A stretch of 21,322 nt of DNA from Spirochaetaceae bacterium (GTDB taxonomy: Bacteria > Spirochaetota > Spirochaetia > SZUA-6 > Fen-1364): the NCBI GenBank assembly GCA_003141795.1, contig PLNO01000349.1, forward strand, positions 1-21,322, written 5' to 3'. Under the pieces are notes generated by a model that was not told where the DNA came from, ran no database searches, and saw only the letters and a list, made by a program, of their open reading frames with translations. The translations under genes were made by a program, and so were the position numbers. Shown in pieces: positions 18,105 through 21,322 of this stretch. Position 1 is the stretch's first letter; every line of letters begins with the position of its first letter.

Positions 18105-18137
18105 GGGAGCGTTGCGGCTCCTCCATGGTCGCAGACT

Positions 18138-19676
18138 TCACATCGAATACCCCGGGAAGTAATCTGTTCTCACATGCCTGCGGGGAACCTTCAGATCGCG
18201 CAGGCTGGTTTTCACCGCATTCACGAATCCTGCTGACCCGGAGATGAAGGACAGCCGCTCCTCTATTCGTGATACCTCTTGCCTGATGAGTGTTGCGTCA
18301 ACGTAACCGCACCGACCTGACCAGTCGGGCGGCACGCGGGCAGGGTCGGTGAGCGTATGGACGATCTTCACGCCGTTCCTGCGGGCCTCATTCAACACGT
18401 CCTGGAAAACGATCTCATCCTCCGTGGAGCTCGAATATACCAGCACGATGTCTCTCTTCTGGCCCTTGTCTATGCAGTACTTCAGCATGCTGCGAAAAGG
18501 CGTAATGCCGATGCCGCCCGCGAAAAAGGCGAGCGGCCTTCCCGGATCCTCGGGAAGTGTGAAGTCGCCACCGAGCTCCGAGGCAACGATTTCTGCGCCC
18601 ACGGGTAGGGCAGACAGGACCTGCTTGTAACGGCTGGGCACGGAGGGGAAGCGCGCGGCGATCGTTATCACCTGTTCGGTCGGGGAGGAGGCAATGCTGA
18701 AATGCCGCCGATCCCCCCGCGCATCACTGTGAGCAATGGGCAGCGTCCACTCCATGTACTGGCCGGGCCTGTGGCGGAAACGCGGCGGACGGTCGAAGGT
18801 GAACGACATGATCCCGTTTCCGGCGGGGATTCTCTCCTTGAGCCGGAGGCGCAGCTTGCGGCTGGGGCTGACGATGAAGGAGAGGAGATTGGCGGCCAGG
18901 AGGGCCTCTTCGGGCGTGAGGTTCTGACCGAGGATCGTCAGTTGGGGCTGGTAGAGAAGGGCTGCGACAAGCGCGTAGAGCACCTGCAGGGAGAAGCGCT
19001 TCGGTGAGGTGGCAGGCTCGGTGAGCATCACCACGGCGAAGAAGAAGACTGAGCTCTGTCCCAGAACGAAGAGGATGCTCTGGAGCGCCATTGCCGCATC
19101 CGCGCCCTGCGCAACACCCATTGCCACGAGGAAGACGACGAATCCCGCAAGGAATACGCCGACCATCCGGATCCTGCTCACCTTGCGCAGGAGCAGGAAG
19201 CCGCCGATCAGCACGAGCGGCAGGAGCGCGGTGTTCCCCGCCCACCACGTGGCAAAGGTGCCGAAGGCGAGCCCCGAAACCGCCGCGCCCACGGCTGCGG
19301 GATTGAAGAGGTGCTGACGTCGTATCGCGAGGAGGTACTTCGAAGCGATGCCAGCCGCTCCGGCCGCGGCGATGACGAGCGCACGGCGCGGATCGGTGAA
19401 GGGCGACACGGGCCCGAGGATCAGCGCGAGGATGAGCGCCGTGATCAGCGTGGATTCGGGGTTCGCGTGCACGCGGAGGAGCCGGGCGAAGACCAGGTTC
19501 GTCAGAAGGCACGCGCCGAGGAGAATCGCCGTCGTTCCGATCACGGCGATCGGGCCGCCGGGTACGATCCCGAAAACGCTGAGAACGAGTCCCAACGCCA
19601 CGAGGGCGATGAGGTAGTACAGCGTGAGCCTGTACATCGTGAACCGGTCGAGAATCCTGTCAATGAGCCGCATCAT
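18138..19676 (-). CDS. NqrB/RnfD-like membrane protein fused to ferredoxin-NADP reductase-like module
   Basis: The product is 512 residues. Residues 1-270 form about 8-10 hydrophobic segments with NqrB/RnfD-like features (FNPAAVGAAVSGL, WWAGNTALLPLVLIGG, VVMLTEPATSP). Residues about 275-512 form an FNR-type module: PGQYMEWTLP, flavin-binding RHFSIAS (324-330), nucleotide-binding GGIGITPFRSM (387-397), FISGSAGFV (477-485) and a terminal DYFPGY motif. No plant-type ferredoxin cysteines are present, unlike NqrF, and no D-x-x-(S/T)-G-A-T covalent flavin motif is seen in the membrane part, unlike NqrB/RnfD. It probably passes electrons between cytosolic NAD(P)H and an acceptor outside the membrane, with the FMN-binding partner encoded two genes upstream. 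Start at ATG 19676 overlaps the ApbE stop (ATGA). A further ATG follows at 19673. Confidence 0.88.
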   Translation of the reverse strand: MMRLIDRILDRFTMYRLTLYYLIALVALGLVLSVFGIVPGGPIAVIGTTAILLGACLLTNLVFARLLRVHANPESTLITALILALILGPVSPFTDPRRALVIAAAGAAGIASKYLLAIRRQHLFNPAAVGAAVSGLAFGTFATWWAGNTALLPLVLIGGFLLLRKVSRIRMVGVFLAGFVVFLVAMGVAQGADAAMALQSILFVLGQSSVFFFAVVMLTEPATSPKRFSLQVLYALVAALLYQPQLTILGQNLTPEEALLAANLLSFIVSPSRKLRLRLKERIPAGNGIMSFTFDRPPRFRHRPGQYMEWTLPIAHSDARGDRRHFSIASSPTEQVITIAARFPSVPSRYKQVLSALPVGAEIVASELGGDFTLPEDPGRPLAFFAGGIGITPFRSMLKYCIDKGQKRDIVLVYSSSTEDEIVFQDVLNEARRNGVKIVHTLTDPARVPPDWSGRCGYVDATLIRQEVSRIEERLSFISGSAGFVNAVKTSLRDLKVPRRHVRTDYFPGYSM

Positions 19677-20446
19677 GAGGCGAGGTACCTCGCGAACCCC
19701 GGGGTGTACGTGGCAATCCCCGTCCATTCGATCATGTAGCCTTCGACCTCAGGCTGTCCGGCGAGGAAGGCGATCCCCTCACGGCCCATGGCGAAAGCAG
19801 CGGTTGCGAATCGATCCGCCTCGTAGACATCCGAGGCCACAACGGTGAGGCTGGCAAGCTCATTCGCGGGCGCACCGCTCAGCGGGTTGTAGATGTGCTC
19901 GCCTCGGATGTAGGTTCCCGAGGTCGCAATACCCCTGTTCTGCAGGCGCAGCGTACGGACGAGCCTGTCGGGATCGGTGGGGCTGCGCAGCCCGATCGCC
20001 CAGGGCAGGCCCTGTTCGTTCGCCCCGCGCACTTCGATGTCGCCCCCCGCTTCGATGCAGAAGCTGATGAAGCCGTCCGCATCGAGCAGCTTGGCAGCCC
20101 TCGCCACTGCCCATCCCTTCACGAGCCCCGACGGATCGAATCGCCCTTTGAACCAGACGTCGAAGAACCCGTTCGTTGCCTGGCGCGTGTCCTCGCTGAG
20201 CCGCAGCACCTCCTGCATCTCGGCGCTCGCCTCCGAGGGTTCGAGCGCGCCTCTGTCGATCCGCGACGTCTCGCTCTTCGCCCTGTAGGGGCTGAAACGC
20301 TCGTCGACGCTGCGCAGGTACGAGAAGACGGCTTCTGCCGCGGCCGCCGTGGTAGCGTAGCGCAGCCCGTCCGGCGCATCCTGGCGTTCACGATCCGGGA
20401 TCACGACGGTGACGGGCATGCCCATGATCAGCTCCGTGCGTCTCAT
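19673..20446 (-). CDS. apbE: ApbE-type FAD:protein FMN transferase
   Basis: The product is 257 residues. ApbE cleaves FAD and attaches FMN by a phosphoester bond to a threonine of a target protein. Family motifs are all visible: MGMPVTVV at the N terminus, DERFSPYR (48-55), DPSGLVKGW (104-112), IEAGGDIEV (131-139), GIATSGTYIRGEHIYNP (172-188), and the metal-binding ASDVYEADRFATAAFAMG (204-221). No lipobox or signal peptide is present, so it is either cytoplasmic or unusually anchored; most ApbE proteins acting on extracytoplasmic targets are exported, so this is worth noting. The gene starts inside the stop of the FMN-binding protein gene (ATGA) and ends inside the start of the oxidoreductase gene (ATGA), so all three are coupled. 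Its likely substrate is Thr149 of the neighbour. Confidence 0.92.
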   Translation of the reverse strand: MRRTELIMGMPVTVVIPDRERQDAPDGLRYATTAAAAEAVFSYLRSVDERFSPYRAKSETSRIDRGALEPSEASAEMQEVLRLSEDTRQATNGFFDVWFKGRFDPSGLVKGWAVARAAKLLDADGFISFCIEAGGDIEVRGANEQGLPWAIGLRSPTDPDRLVRTLRLQNRGIATSGTYIRGEHIYNPLSGAPANELASLTVVASDVYEADRFATAAFAMGREGIAFLAGQPEVEGYMIEWTGIATYTPGFARYLAS

Positions 20447-20949
20447 GCGCCGGCCTGCCGCAGCGCGGCACCGAGGGATTTCACGAACGCTTCGCTCGTG
20501 AAGGTCGCCCCGCTGATGAGGTCGACGCTGGAGCTCTGCGCATCGACCGCCTCCTGCACGAGGTAGGGCAGGGCGACGTTGTTGATGTAGTGCGATCTCC
20601 CGTTGTCGTTCGGGTATTCGAGGACGCTGATGTTCGTGAGCCTGCCGGACTGGACGGTGGCCTGGACCTTCACGTAGCCGTAGAACGCATATTCGCGACG
20701 CCCGACGAACCTGCCGTCGGCGAGACGCAGGGACACGGTCCTTGCGATCCCTGCGGCGCTCGGGGCCCCGACGAGAAATGCCTGCTGCGCGATGTCGCCC
20801 TGCGGCACGCTTTCAGGCGCCAAGGGTGTCCTGCGCGAGACAAGCCCGTGCAGAACGGGTGCGGCACGCAAGGCGTAGCCGATGGCCCCCACGCCGATGG
20901 CCGATGCGATAACGGACTGTGCTATGCGAGACGCGACTGTCTTCTTCAT
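20443..20949 (-). CDS. FMN-binding domain protein, covalently flavinylated, membrane-anchored
   Basis: The product is 168 residues from ATG 20949, which has GGGAGG 6-7 bases upstream; a longer in-frame extension lacks such a site and overlaps the upstream kinase. A hydrophobic segment (about 9-31) anchors or exports it. The FMN_bind domain (about 78-165) has the usual opening DGRFVGRREYAFYGYVKVQA and the flavinylation motif D143-L-I-S-G-A-T149, an exact fit to the ApbE target consensus D-x-x-(S/T)-G-A-T. Such proteins are the RnfG/NqrC-type extracytoplasmic electron carriers. It overlaps apbE by 4 bases, and the membrane oxidoreductase follows, so it is probably the outer flavin that receives electrons from, or gives them to, that protein. 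Confidence 0.92.
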   Translation of the reverse strand: MKKTVASRIAQSVIASAIGVGAIGYALRAAPVLHGLVSRRTPLAPESVPQGDIAQQAFLVGAPSAAGIARTVSLRLADGRFVGRREYAFYGYVKVQATVQSGRLTNISVLEYPNDNGRSHYINNVALPYLVQEAVDAQSSSVDLISGATFTSEAFVKSLGAALRQAGA

Positions 20950-21007
20950 CTCAATCCTCCCGACCTGAATGTCGGTTCGGTTCCTGAAGATGAGATGAAG
21001 AAGGCGC

Positions 21008-21322
21008 TTATGCGGCCGGAAATGTGAGGGATATAGTCGTGCCCCCGGAACCGCTCGTTGCCGTGAATCGCCCACCGTGCTCCTGCATCGTGGTCGCCGC
21101 AATGGTGAGCCCGAGGCCCGCACCGCCTGAGTGCGTGCTGCGCGCCCGGTCCCCGCGGTAGAAGGGCTCGGTGATGTGGGGGAGGTCGTCGGGAGGGATC
21201 CCGATGCCGGTGTCTTCCACCTCGAGGACTGCCTGCCCGGCACGTCGGATCACGCGCACCGCGATGCGCCCGCCGGACGGAGTATAGACGAGGGCATTGT
21301 CGAGCACGTTGTACAGGGCGCG
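21008..21322 (-). CDS. Sensor histidine kinase, C-terminal ATPase part (5' end outside window)
   Basis: The frame runs off the right edge; the 104 visible residues are the catalytic ATPase domain. The N-box (RALYNVLDNALVYTP), G1 (VEDTGIGIPPDD), F-box (EPFYRG) and G2 (GGAGLGLTIA) are all intact, in the arrangement of EnvZ/PhoR-like kinases. The GTG at 21307 falls inside the N-box and is not a start. It ends 58 bp before the FMN-binding protein gene on the same strand, so it may lead the same operon or belong to a separate upstream two-component system. This kinase differs in type from the one at 16926-18104. Confidence 0.88.
   Translation of the reverse strand, partial: RALYNVLDNALVYTPSGGRIAVRVIRRAGQAVLEVEDTGIGIPPDDLPHITEPFYRGDRARSTHSGGAGLGLTIAATTMQEHGGRFTATSGSGGTTISLTFPAA

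Noticed and set aside
18724..19512. 262-codon - strand ORF inside the membrane oxidoreductase gene
   Set aside because: It is an alternative frame of the real gene with shadow-like composition and no domain.
20950..21243. N-terminal extension of the FMN-binding protein frame
   Set aside because: It overlaps the upstream kinase coding region; the ATG at 20949 has a strong ribosome site and is followed by a hydrophobic segment.
1..21322. CRISPR array, transposase or phage genes
   Set aside because: No regularly spaced repeats and no recombinase, capsid or transposase motifs were seen on either strand.

Overview
The window looks like a chromosomal segment of a moderately GC-rich, diderm-type bacterium. 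Very large Ig-like surface proteins with OmpL47-like repeats, a secreted M23 peptidase with SH3b domains and a flavin redox operon would suit a spirochaete. This is inference from domain content; there is no 16S rRNA or phylogenetic marker here, and deltaproteobacterial-type lineages are also possible.

Left part (1-9909, + strand) is a run of three closely packed genes for exported proteins. First is the 3' part of a giant multidomain surface protein (He_PIG-like Ig domain, PQQ-like propeller, OmpL47-like Ig repeats, carbohydrate-binding-like C terminus). Second is a 1584-residue exported protein with an SH3b domain, a catalytically dead-looking NlpC/P60-like domain and an intact M23 (LytM) peptidase domain. 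Third is a 405-residue exported protein ending in an SH3b domain. The gene junctions are 4 bp and 11 bp, so this reads as an envelope or peptidoglycan operon.

Middle part (9910-14988) is degraded and rearranged. A palindrome-rich spacer leads into a second, truncated copy of the giant surface-protein gene (about 10158-12880). It lacks a normal 5' end, carries a nonsense codon where the first copy has a serine codon, and loses homology abruptly at 12880. A spacer, a tRNA-dihydrouridine synthase gene, an orphan 107-codon ORF and a tRNA-Pro(CGG) follow.

Right part (15110-21322, all - strand) is the most interesting. Read in transcription order it holds the end of a membrane-type sensor kinase, a flavinylated FMN-binding protein, its ApbE flavin transferase, an NqrB/RnfD-like membrane protein fused to a ferredoxin-NADP reductase-like module, a soluble histidine kinase, and an NtrC-type sigma-54 activator. 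Several junctions are ATGA overlaps, so this is a tightly coupled operon. Just downstream lies a small gene for a protein with two C-x2-C-x5-C-x11/12-C modules. It has its own near-consensus -24/-12 sigma-54 promoter and, a few dozen bases upstream, a perfect 18-bp dyad suited to be the enhancer site of the adjacent activator. The simplest model is that electrons from cytosolic NAD(P)H pass through the FNR module and the membrane domain to an FMN carried outside the membrane. The soluble kinase/NtrC pair would sense a related state and switch on the cysteine-module protein. The individual families are known; the combination and the regulatory link are inference.
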